DNA from: Gardnerella leopoldii
GTDB taxonomy: Bacteria; Actinomycetota; Actinomycetes; Actinomycetales; Bifidobacteriaceae
Direction of reading: 5' to 3'
DNA length: 64,000 nucleotides
Assembly (NCBI RefSeq): GCF_003293675.1
Contig: NZ_CP029984.1
Span: forward strand, 1,240,043-1,304,042
Shown here: positions 25,337 to 32,697 of the stretch, piece by piece
Layout: the number at the start of each line of letters is the position of its first letter
How positions within the stretch are numbered: the stretch's first letter is position 1
The notes under the pieces: model-generated
What the model saw: only the letters and a program-made list of their open reading frames with translations
Database searches by the model: none
Told to the model about the DNA's origin: nothing
Program-made: the position numbers and the translations under genes

Positions 25337-26350
25337 ATGTCGGCAAATATTCAAGATGTAGCGAATAAAGCTCATGTGTCAGTTTCTACTGTGTCGCGCT
25401 CATTTACACGACCAAACTTAGTATCTGCATCCACTCGCAATAAAGTATTGGCCATTGCCGAACAATTGAATTTTTCTATTTCGAAATCTGCAGCAGCACT
25501 AAAATCTGGTAAAACCTTGCGCATCGCTTTATTGATTAGCGATCAAATTCGCCTATGGTTTTCTGCATCTATTATTCAAGGATTGAATCAAGTATTCCAC
25601 ACAGCTGGATACGATTTGTCAATTTTTCAGATTTCCAGCAGCAAAGAGCGTAGCGAATTTTTCACAATGCTCCCAACTAGACGTAATGCTGACGCTGTTG
25701 TTGTGTGTTCCTTTGACGTAAATACCAACGAAATCGCACAACTTAAATCAACAGGCGTGCCAATTGTTGGCATAAACTGCTTATATCCACAAAAATGCGA
25801 TTTTGACGCGACTATCAATATTGACGATGACCAAGGTGCAAGACTTATGGCACGCCACTTAATCGGTTTAGGGCATCACAATATTGCATATGTGCGCACA
25901 ACTCGTGACGTTTCACTACATTTCAGCGTATTGCAGCGTTACCATTCTTTTATTGATGAATGCCAAAATAGCGGAATCACACCTACAGAAATTGTGGCAC
26001 CTGCTAATTCTGATCGCATAAGTGCCATAGTTTCTATGCTTCTTGGAAGTTCAATTATGCCAACAGCAATTGCATGCCAAGAAGATGGGATTGCAATACC
26101 ACTTATGTTTCAGCTTGCCCGCAGCGGGTATTCTACTCCAAAAGATGTGTCAATTATTGGTTTTGACGATAGTTTTTATGCGCATGAAACTGGCTTAACT
26201 ACTATTAGACAGGATCCGGTTGATATTGCTTCTACTGCGGCAAATATCACGCTTGCGCTTATAAACGCAGAGAAAGTTGAAGATCAGTATCGCATCGTTC
26301 CAGCGCAACTTATTGTGCGTTCAAGCACAGCTGCATTATTAAAAGAATAG
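25337..26350 (+). CDS. LacI-family transcriptional regulator (maltodextrin-type)
   Basis: DNA-binding sugar sensor, 337 residues from the ATG preceded by AAAGGAGTTCAC. The helix-turn-helix reads IQDVANKAHVSVSTVSRSFT (residues 5-24), followed by a hinge and a periplasmic-binding-like core ending IIGFDDSFYAHETGLTTIRQDP. It lies between the divergent permease operon and the convergent binding-protein gene. CAAACGTT-cored dyads flank its promoter region, and related TTGCAAACGA motifs sit in the malE, malQ and 27856 promoters, so it is the best candidate for the regulator of the whole maltodextrin regulon (inference). It is a close paralogue of the regulator at 9757. Confidence 0.92.
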   Translation: MSANIQDVANKAHVSVSTVSRSFTRPNLVSASTRNKVLAIAEQLNFSISKSAAALKSGKTLRIALLISDQIRLWFSASIIQGLNQVFHTAGYDLSIFQISSSKERSEFFTMLPTRRNADAVVVCSFDVNTNEIAQLKSTGVPIVGINCLYPQKCDFDATINIDDDQGARLMARHLIGLGHHNIAYVRTTRDVSLHFSVLQRYHSFIDECQNSGITPTEIVAPANSDRISAIVSMLLGSSIMPTAIACQEDGIAIPLMFQLARSGYSTPKDVSIIGFDDSFYAHETGLTTIRQDPVDIASTAANITLALINAEKVEDQYRIVPAQLIVRSSTAALLKE

Positions 26351-26402
26351 ACCTTTTGTAGTTTTCTAGAAAATATCGAAATAACAAAATATCGAAATAA
26401 CA

Positions 26403-26451
26403 AAATCCGCTAGGACTTAGCACTATGATGTGCCAGTATCCTAGCGGATTT
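26403..26451. terminator. Bidirectional terminator between LacI gene and binding-protein gene
   Basis: AAATCCGCTAGGA pairs perfectly with TCCTAGCGGATTT around a 23-base loop, with A-rich sequence on the left and T-rich on the right. It lies between convergent genes and probably serves both. A short direct repeat TTTGCTTACGTCA follows at 26450 and 26465. Confidence 0.75.
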
Positions 26452-26512
26452 GCTTACGTCACCTTTGCTTGCTTACGTCAGCAGGTGCAACGTCTATTTG
26501 TTTATTAATGGA

Positions 26513-27856
26513 TCAGTCGTCATCTTCATGAGCCTGAGAATATTCCTTGGCCCAACCATCCACGAATGCTGTCTTAACCTTATCCCACTTGCCGGTGCCC
26601 TGAGCATACTCAAGCAAAGCGGAGCCGAGGTCGTTCTTCCAGTTATCAGATGGCATTACGGTGAAGTTCCAGCTTACTGGAGTCTTACCAGACTTAGCAT
26701 CTTCAACAGCTGCCTGAGTCAATGGGTTGTCGGACTTGATATCTGCGAAGCTCTTGAATGGAGTGGTGAAGCCCATCTTCTTAGAAATAGCTTCCTTACC
26801 AGCATCGGAAGTAAGCAGCCACTTCAAGAAGTCCTTAGTTGCCTTCTTGTTAGCGTCAGACGTCTTCTCATTTATGCACCAGTAGTTCTCAGAACCAGTT
26901 GCCAAACCTTGCTTCTCTTCGCCCTTAGCACCAATATAAATTGGAAGCATACCAAGGTCTTCAGCCTTCATACCAGCCTTGGAAAGGTCGCCCCAAGCCC
27001 AAGTACCATTCTGATAGAACACAGCTTTACCCTGTGAGAATTCAGCATTAGCATCTTCACCAGTCTTGGAACCAATCTTTGTTGCTGGTGTAGTGGAATC
27101 AGTAATGTAAAGATCGAAAATCTTCTTATAACCGTCAAGGAAGCTACCCTTTACCTTTGCAGGCTGCTTGGTAACATGATCTTCCTTGAACTCGTAGTAC
27201 AGAGGAAGATTTGCAAGATGGGTCTTAAAGCGCCAGTCAGAGCTGGAATCAAAACCTGCAGAAGTGAAGGCACCATCAACACCAAGATCAGCCTTATGCT
27301 TCTGAATGTCGTCTGCAACAGCCTTCAACTTATCGAAGGAGTTGATTTCTTCAGCAGACTTTACCTTAGCATCCTTGAGCTCGGTGTACTTCTTAAGCAA
27401 AGCCTTGTTATAAATCAAGCCGTAGGTTTCCATTGCATATGGAATTCCAACAACCTTATCTCCATCCTTCAAAGCAATATCCTTGTTCTGAAGCTGGTTA
27501 TAAAGCTCAGTATCCTTTAAATCAGCAGTGTAATCCTTCCAGCTTGCGTAGCCAACTGGGCCATTGATCTGGAAGAGTGTAGGAGCTTCATCACCCTTAC
27601 TGATTTCACTCTTCAAAGACTGCTCATAAGTTCCGGAAGCAGCAGTTTGAACCTTAACTTCAACACCTGTTTTCTTGGTGTATGCCTTAGCTACTTCCTT
27701 CCACTGATCTGCAGCTTCTGGCTTAAAGTTCAAGAAGTAAACCTTACCTTTAGCAGAGCTGTCACTTGAGGAGGATCCGCAAGCTGCAAGCGCGCCAAAA
27801 GCCATTGCCGAGCAAGCTACCAGTGCAATTGTTGATTTAATTGTACGATTCATCAT
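26513..27856 (-). CDS. Extracellular sugar-binding lipoprotein, second system
   Basis: Family 1 solute-binding protein of 447 residues with a signal peptide ending GALAAC (Cys26) and a Ser-rich linker. The mature protein contains EVAKAYTKKTGVEVKVQTAASGTYEQSL and VFYQNGTWAWGDLSKAGM, both common to oligosaccharide-binding proteins, and ends FVDGWAKEYSQAHEDDD. It is monocistronic, transcribed toward the LacI gene. AGGAGAAAGGTTCG precedes two successive ATGs; the second could equally be used. It probably serves the permeases at 23354-25035. A remnant of a related protein's C-terminus lies 270 bases upstream. Confidence 0.92.
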   Translation of the reverse strand: MMNRTIKSTIALVACSAMAFGALAACGSSSSDSSAKGKVYFLNFKPEAADQWKEVAKAYTKKTGVEVKVQTAASGTYEQSLKSEISKGDEAPTLFQINGPVGYASWKDYTADLKDTELYNQLQNKDIALKDGDKVVGIPYAMETYGLIYNKALLKKYTELKDAKVKSAEEINSFDKLKAVADDIQKHKADLGVDGAFTSAGFDSSSDWRFKTHLANLPLYYEFKEDHVTKQPAKVKGSFLDGYKKIFDLYITDSTTPATKIGSKTGEDANAEFSQGKAVFYQNGTWAWGDLSKAGMKAEDLGMLPIYIGAKGEEKQGLATGSENYWCINEKTSDANKKATKDFLKWLLTSDAGKEAISKKMGFTTPFKSFADIKSDNPLTQAAVEDAKSGKTPVSWNFTVMPSDNWKNDLGSALLEYAQGTGKWDKVKTAFVDGWAKEYSQAHEDDD

Positions 27857-27929
27857 CGAACCTTTCTCCTATGCCGACAATCCCGTCATTGGACTGCCAC
27901 ACCTCTAGGTGTCCTTATCGACAATATTT

Positions 27930-27967
27930 ATTATGCCTCAACTGCTGCAATATTGCAAACGATAGCA
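27930..27967 (-). promoter_or_regulatory. Predicted promoter and operator of the second binding-protein gene
   Basis: Minus-strand TTGCAA (27953-27958) and CATAAT (27930-27935) are 17 bases apart. TTGCAAACGATAGCA (27953-27967, read on the plus strand) overlaps the -35 box and matches the malE and malQ motif. Confidence 0.6.
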
Positions 27968-28050
27968 TAACTAAATTAACGCGTGTCGCCACAAAAACGG
28001 CACATAATAATATCTTTAATAAAATTAGCACGTATTTTTGGAAATAATTA

Positions 28051-28094
28051 AAGGGATTACGCAACAATTTGGCAAACGATTGCGCAATCCCTTA
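28051..28094 (-). terminator. Hairpin downstream of the binding-protein remnant
   Basis: AAGGGATTGCGCAA and TTGCGTAATCCCTT (minus strand) form a 14-bp stem with one G-U pair, followed by TTAATTATTT. It lies just after the remnant reading frame and is probably the terminator of the lost gene. Its loop contains GGCAAACGATTGC, resembling the operator motif found elsewhere in the island. Confidence 0.65.
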
Positions 28095-28128
28095 AGGATC
28101 ATAGTTTAAAACAAATTATTCAATTAAG

Positions 28129-28230
28129 TTAACTCTGCCCATGAGCAATCTTATATTCCTTAGCCCAGCCGTCAACAAATGCGGATTTAAGAGTAGACCA
28201 TGCCTTTCCGTATTTCAGCAATTCCAATGC
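28129..28230 (-). pseudogene. C-terminal remnant of a sugar-binding protein
   Basis: The minus-strand frame reads ALELLKYGKAWSTLKSAF then VDGWAKEYKIAHGQS and a TAA stop at 28129-28131. This aligns with the C-terminus of the intact binding protein encoded at 26513 (SALLEYAQGTGKWDKVKTAF then VDGWAKEYSQAHEDDD). There is no start codon; an in-frame stop lies just upstream, and the frame runs into the last codons of the phosphatase gene in another frame. A tandem paralogue was evidently deleted, leaving about 34 codons. Confidence 0.85.
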
Positions 28231-28925
28231 ACAATTACATTATCGCCTTTGTACGCGCCCAACACAGAATAATGCGCGGTATCCATACGAAGAAGTCGTG
28301 CAAAATCTGGGCTTACTCCAAGCCAGCGCGCAGTAAGAATACGCAACACATGAGCATGCGCAACAATAAGCACGTCCTTACCTAATTTCAATTTAGGCAT
28401 TGCCATATCAATAATCTTTTGAGTACGATCCGAAACCTCTTGCAAGCTTTCTCCAGAAGTTCTGTGCACATCCACTGCTTCTCCACTAGGAAGCACCTCT
28501 TTAGCGTCACTAACCATGTGAGAAGGAAGAACTTTAGGACCATGCTTCCACACATCCCAAGCCTCAACGCCACTTAGTTTAGAAATATCAGCGCGCGTGC
28601 GACCCTCAGCAGCACCATAATCCCACTCCAGCGCACTATCGCAAATTGTATACGAATCAAAACCAGCAAACTGAGCTGTTTGCTGCGCGCGACGAAGTGG
28701 ACTTACAAGCACACAATCCTTATCAAAACCTTTTGTGAACACACACTGCAATCTAGCGCCAGCCTCTTTTGCCTGCTCAACACCAACTTCAGTAAGAGGC
28801 AAATCCGTGCGCCCGGTATGTTGACCGGACACACTCCAAGCAGTTTGGCCGTGGCGAAGTAACACCAAGCAACCCTGCTTCGAGCATTCTTTCTGAGAGG
28901 ATTCTTTAGTGCCGTTATTTTGCAT
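28215..28925 (-). CDS. Histidine phosphatase family protein (phosphoglycerate mutase-like)
   Basis: Branch-1 histidine phosphatase of 236 residues. The catalytic motif is LVLLRHGQTAWSVSGQHTGRTDLPLTE abbreviated here to LRHGQT, with the phosphohistidine in RHG near residue 23. Further family motifs are SPLRRAQQTA, the acid Glu in LEWDYGAAEGRT, and the second His in VLIVAHAHVLRIL. Cofactor-dependent mutases, alpha-ribazole phosphatases and broad phosphatases share this fold, so the substrate is not assignable. The ATG at 28923-28925 with GAGGA upstream is preferred over one 14 codons earlier. Its last codons overlap the binding-protein remnant, so the C-terminus may have been shaped by a deletion. 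Confidence 0.85.
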   Translation of the reverse strand: MQNNGTKESSQKECSKQGCLVLLRHGQTAWSVSGQHTGRTDLPLTEVGVEQAKEAGARLQCVFTKGFDKDCVLVSPLRRAQQTAQFAGFDSYTICDSALEWDYGAAEGRTRADISKLSGVEAWDVWKHGPKVLPSHMVSDAKEVLPSGEAVDVHRTSGESLQEVSDRTQKIIDMAMPKLKLGKDVLIVAHAHVLRILTARWLGVSPDFARLLRMDTAHYSVLGAYKGDNVIVHWNC

Positions 28926-29094
28926 AGTCTTCACATTCCTCACCAGCGCCATGTACACACATCGCACTGGACGCCTAGCAGCACGATTGCTTTACGTAAG
29001 CATTTCTTAACTTGCAGCCACTTTGCCGCAAATCAAGATCACTGTTCCATGGTACCGCCAAAATTGGTATTTCGTTACCACTAACATAGAAAAT

Positions 29095-29553
29095 ATGACG
29101 CAATTATCATCGGCTAATACTAAAACTCAACGAAGCCATCGTGCGGCTCAAGCTACCGTACAACGACTTAATGCAGCAAATCGTAAGATTGAGGCCCTTC
29201 GCGAGCGCCGATTGAGAAATCAAAATACTTTAGGAGATTCATTACTAAAATCTGTACTTCCTTCTTTTGCAACGTTTATTGCAGGGCAGATTGCGCATTT
29301 AATATGGGAAAAACATGTTGATACTAGAAAAATCAATTTAAACTCTAATAGTCGTTCTAACAATCTTTCTAAAGAAAAAATTGCGCAAAAGCAGCGTATT
29401 AAGCAAGAAGAGCCGCTGCTACTGTCTCTTGGATTTGCAGTATTTTCTGCGATTCTTACTACGATTGTTGGTCGCTTAGCAAGCCACGGAACCTTGTTTT
29501 ATATTGCGCGAAGGCAAAGAAAAAGACAATTGCGCTCACAAAAACGATTTTAA
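29095..29553 (+). CDS. Small membrane protein, possibly DUF4235
   Basis: 152-residue protein from the ATG at 29095. The N-terminal third is basic and helical (ATVQRLNAANRKIEALRERR, probable short coiled coil). A membrane segment follows around SVLPSFATFIAGQIAHLIWEK abridged to LPSFATFIAGQIAHLIW, then a polar stretch, a second helix (LLLSLGFAVFSAILTTIVGR), and a strongly basic tail. The two-helix layout with a VGRLASHG-like motif resembles the actinobacterial DUF4235 family, but I am not certain. It is divergent from the phosphatase and followed by a nitroreductase gene. No function can be assigned. Confidence 0.6.
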   Translation: MTQLSSANTKTQRSHRAAQATVQRLNAANRKIEALRERRLRNQNTLGDSLLKSVLPSFATFIAGQIAHLIWEKHVDTRKINLNSNSRSNNLSKEKIAQKQRIKQEEPLLLSLGFAVFSAILTTIVGRLASHGTLFYIARRQRKRQLRSQKRF

Positions 29554-29621
29554 TTTATTAAATTTTATAAACTAAATGGCCTTATTTTGAAACGAGAATG
29601 CTGAAAGGAATAAGAAATAAC

Positions 29622-30404
29622 GTGCCAAATTTACGCCACAACGAAACTATCGATACTTTACTGAATCGCCGCTCCATTCGCGCTTTTTGCAACGAAGCAA
29701 TTGACAACGATACAGTTGTCACTCTTGAAGCTGTAGCTCAGCGCGCTGCTTGTAGCCAGTTTTTGAACGACTGGTCAGCGATTAAAATTACGGATAGCTC
29801 AATTAAGCAAAAGCTTTCCGAAATTGGCAACCAAACATATATTGCTACAGCTCCACTACTGTACGTTTTTATTATTGATCAACATAGAAACGCTGCAATT
29901 GCGCACAAAAATGGCGTAGATACCAGTAGCGACGAGTTTATGCTTAAAACTCGCTACCGCTTTACACAGGCTCAAAATGACGTTATTTTGGCGCTTCATG
30001 CCATGGAAACTGCCGCGGAATCTTTGGGGCTTGGTTGCGTAATTCTCGGTTCAATTTTGAACAGTAGAACTCAGCTTATTGATATTTTGAATTTGCCTAA
30101 ATACACGTACCCCGTGCTCGGCCTGGCAATTGGTAAGCCTGCGCAAAGCCCAGAATTAAAGCCGCGAATGAGCGCTGACATGCAGATTTTTGAGAATACC
30201 TACCCTGCTGACGACGCTGAATTATTAGAAAATCTTGCTGATTTCGACAATCGCGTGCATCAATATTACGATTTGCGAAATGCTAGCAGACCAGTTGATG
30301 CTTTCAGCGCACAAATTCTTACTATAGCAGCAGACGATATTGCCAAAAAACACGAAGCAGAAGATGTTGAGCAGGTTGCAAGGCAAGGTTTTAACGTTGC
30401 GTAA
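29622..30404 (+). CDS. NfsA-like nitroreductase family oxidoreductase
   Basis: Flavin-dependent NAD(P)H oxidoreductase of about 260 residues. The N-terminal motif ETIDTLLNRRSIRAF, with the FMN-contacting RRSIR, and the later AAESLGLGCVILGSI and YPVLGLAIGKPAQSPELKPRM (split here as YPVLGLAIGKPAQ) are hallmarks of the NfsA/FRP subgroup. It probably reduces nitroaromatics, quinones or flavins; the physiological substrate is unknown. The GTG at 29622 is chosen because AAAGGA precedes it at a usable spacing; an ATG at 29598 is the alternative and would add eight residues. Confidence 0.85.
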   Translation: MPNLRHNETIDTLLNRRSIRAFCNEAIDNDTVVTLEAVAQRAACSQFLNDWSAIKITDSSIKQKLSEIGNQTYIATAPLLYVFIIDQHRNAAIAHKNGVDTSSDEFMLKTRYRFTQAQNDVILALHAMETAAESLGLGCVILGSILNSRTQLIDILNLPKYTYPVLGLAIGKPAQSPELKPRMSADMQIFENTYPADDAELLENLADFDNRVHQYYDLRNASRPVDAFSAQILTIAADDIAKKHEAEDVEQVARQGFNVA

Positions 30405-30439
30405 GATTTAGCACCGTTTTAATTTAGTGCCGTTTTAAC

Positions 30440-30697
30440 TTAACGCCGTCTTGGCTTGTACCCGCGCTTTCTAGATTTAGGCTTCGTGCTTGCGGATGGC
30501 GAGCGCATATCGGAATACATGCGATCTACCGGGTTTTTATGCGTCAAATGCCAGCAACCGCAATATTCACAAGCATAAACCCACAACTGCGCACCGCGCT
30601 CTCGTAGACTCTGCTCCGCAGCCATAAGAGCCTGCCCTTTATTCTTGTACATGATTTTTTGGGTAGATTCGCAACGCCTCGGAGTAAAGAAATACAT
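30440..30697 (-). CDS. Small zinc-ribbon-like hypothetical protein
   Basis: 85-residue basic protein starting at the ATG at 30695-30697. It contains CEYCGCWHLTH, a Cys-x2-Cys/His cluster that suggests a metal knuckle, and ends in a highly basic tail (KPKSRKRGYKPRRR). The middle is a predicted helix (GQALMAAEQSLRERG). I do not recognise the family; nucleic-acid binding is plausible from composition. The open frame extends further upstream, but with unconvincing sequence. It converges on the nitroreductase gene. Confidence 0.6.
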   Translation of the reverse strand: MYFFTPRRCESTQKIMYKNKGQALMAAEQSLRERGAQLWVYACEYCGCWHLTHKNPVDRMYSDMRSPSASTKPKSRKRGYKPRRR

Positions 30698-30802
30698 AGC
30701 TTTTATGGTAGCAAACCGCTTAACAGAGCTTATACAAGACGTACGCAATTGCGTAAATCACGCATTATTCCTAAACTTAAGCCACAAAACACGTTCACAA
30801 AA

Positions 30803-30982
30803 GTTCAAAATAAATTCAATTTATTATAATTTAGTTCAATTTTTCTACTATATTTCTACTATTTTTTACTATTTCTCGTCATTTTTTGAAAAATTACTAT
30901 ACAAAATAATTTTTGCGACTAATATTGAGCAAATAGTTCAATTTAATACTTATATTTTGAACTTTGCTATAAACTTGTTCAA
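30803..30982. promoter_or_regulatory. Cluster of GTTCAA motifs upstream of the HTH-aminotransferase gene
   Basis: In a very AT-rich 320-base gap, GTTCAA or its complement TTGAAC occurs at 30803, 30834, 30936, 30957 (inverted) and 30977, with a variant ATTCAAT at 30814. The pair TTGAAC (30957-30962) and GTTCAA (30977-30982) forms an inverted repeat immediately before the gene, and ATTGAGC/AGTTCAAT another. This looks like an autoregulatory operator array for the HTH domain of the downstream protein (inference). No gene is evident in the gap. Confidence 0.5.
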
Positions 30983-31016
30983 TTTATAAATGCCGATTTT
31001 ACAAGAAAGACAGATT

Positions 31017-32561
31017 ATGGCACAGAATTTTGCTGATGAGCTTAAGAAAGCTATGAAGCGCAAAGGGTACAAGCAGATTGACGTAATCGAGCTTGCGGCA
31101 AAAAACGGTCATAAGCTTGGCAAAAGCCAGTTAAGCCAGTATTTAAGCGGCAAAACTGAGCCTCGCAAAGACGTGCGTAACATGCTAGCTGAAATTCTTG
31201 GAATCAGCAGCGACGGAATCAAAGGCGGTCATTCTTGTGCAAAAATCGAGCAAAACTGCCAGTCTGCAGAAGAATCACAATTAAATCAATTACAACAGCA
31301 GCAACAGCCGCAGCTTACAGAAGCTGAACTTTCCAAAACTCTAAAGCATCGCACATTCAACAAATCCACAAAACTTGAACACGTGCTTTACGACGTTCGC
31401 GGTCCTGTTGTTGAAGAAGCAAACCGCATGGAAGCAAACGGAACGCATATTCTAAAGCTCAACATTGGAAATCCTGCGCCTTTTGGCTTCCGCGCTCCAG
31501 ACGAAGTAATTTACGACATGCAGCAGCAGCTTATTGACTGCGAAGGCTACTCAGATAGTCGCGGACTTTTCTCTGCGCGCAAGGCGATTATGCAATACGA
31601 TCAGCTTAAGGGCATTCCAGGCGTGCAAATGGAAGATATTTACACCGGAAACGGCGTTTCCGAGCTGATTAACCTTTCTATGCAAGCGTTGCTTGATTGC
31701 GGCGACGAGATTCTTATACCAAGCCCAGACTATCCTCTGTGGACCGCGTGCGCGAGCTTGGCTGGCGGCACTCCTGTGCACTACATGTGTGACGAAAAGT
31801 CGCATTGGTACCCAGATATTGCCGACATTCGCTCTAAAATCACGCCGCGCACTAAAGCAATCGTGATTATTAACCCGAATAATCCTACGGGAGTGCTGTA
31901 TAGCCGCGAAGTTTTGGAAGAGATTGTTAAGATTGCGCGCGAGTTTAATTTGATTATTTTTGCGGACGAGATCTACGACCGTCTTGTTATGGACGGCAAG
32001 AAGCATATTTCGATTGCTTCTCTTGCTCCAGACGTGTTCTGCGTAACTTTCAGCGGACTTTCTAAATCGCATATGATTGCCGGCTTCCGCATTGGTTGGA
32101 TGAGCCTTTCGGGAGATAAATCCAAAGCTCGCGACTACATTATGGGACTTAACATGCTGTCTAATATGCGATTGTGCTCGAACGTTCCTGCGCAATCGAT
32201 TATTCAGACTGCTTTGGGCGGATACCAAAGCGTTGAAAAGTACTTGGAGCCAGGCGGACGCGTGTATGAGCAGCGCGAATACTGCTATAACGCGCTTCAG
32301 GAGATGGATGGCGTAAGCGTCGAGCGACCGGATGCCGCTTTCTACATGTTTGTAAAACTCGATCCAGACCGCTATAACATTCACGACGACGAACAGTTTG
32401 CGCTTGATTTGCTGCGCGATCAGAAGTTGCTGATTGTGCACGGCAAAGGCTTTAATTGGCAGACTCCAGGCTACTTCCGCGTAGTCTACTTGCCGCGCTT
32501 GCAAACGCTTCGCGACGCAATGAGCAAACTTTCCAACTTCCTCTCCTACTATCGCCAGTAA
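31017..32561 (+). CDS. Aminotransferase (AlaA-like) with N-terminal HTH domain
   Basis: Two-domain protein of about 514 residues. Residues 1-65 form an XRE-type helix-turn-helix (DELKKAMKRKGYKQIDVIEL, then LGKSQLSQYLSGKTEPRKDV). A Gln-rich linker (QLNQLQQQQQPQL) joins it to a class I/II PLP aminotransferase starting near residue 105. Aminotransferase landmarks: LNIGNPAPFGF, NPNNPTGVLY, FADEIYDRLV, the PLP lysine in FSGLSKSHMIAGFRIGW, and a C-terminal FRVVYLP. The enzyme part resembles alanine aminotransferase AlaA/AlaT. MocR/GntR fusions are common, but an XRE-type fusion to AlaA is unusual; it may sense amino-acid status and autoregulate. The start at 31017 is preferred over an ATG at 30990; neither has a strong ribosome-binding site. 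Confidence 0.88.
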   Translation: MAQNFADELKKAMKRKGYKQIDVIELAAKNGHKLGKSQLSQYLSGKTEPRKDVRNMLAEILGISSDGIKGGHSCAKIEQNCQSAEESQLNQLQQQQQPQLTEAELSKTLKHRTFNKSTKLEHVLYDVRGPVVEEANRMEANGTHILKLNIGNPAPFGFRAPDEVIYDMQQQLIDCEGYSDSRGLFSARKAIMQYDQLKGIPGVQMEDIYTGNGVSELINLSMQALLDCGDEILIPSPDYPLWTACASLAGGTPVHYMCDEKSHWYPDIADIRSKITPRTKAIVIINPNNPTGVLYSREVLEEIVKIAREFNLIIFADEIYDRLVMDGKKHISIASLAPDVFCVTFSGLSKSHMIAGFRIGWMSLSGDKSKARDYIMGLNMLSNMRLCSNVPAQSIIQTALGGYQSVEKYLEPGGRVYEQREYCYNALQEMDGVSVERPDAAFYMFVKLDPDRYNIHDDEQFALDLLRDQKLLIVHGKGFNWQTPGYFRVVYLPRLQTLRDAMSKLSNFLSYYRQ

Positions 32562-32697
32562 CAGCAACCCCCACCTATAAACTGCGACAAAACACTCATT
32601 TCACTCGCAGTCCAGAAAAAGGTGTATATCAAGAGGCATATATTATTCAGAATATGAAAGACATTCATAACATGAAGAAAGAAAAAAAGAGAAGGAA

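Noticed and set aside
30645-30989. 114-codon plus-strand open frame before the HTH-aminotransferase
   Set aside because: AT-rich promoter region with repeated GTTCAA motifs; the translation is Phe/Tyr/Asn-rich and unlike a gene.
31551-32567. 338-codon minus-strand open frame opposite the aminotransferase gene
   Set aside because: Antisense shadow; the sense frame has intact PLP-enzyme motifs.
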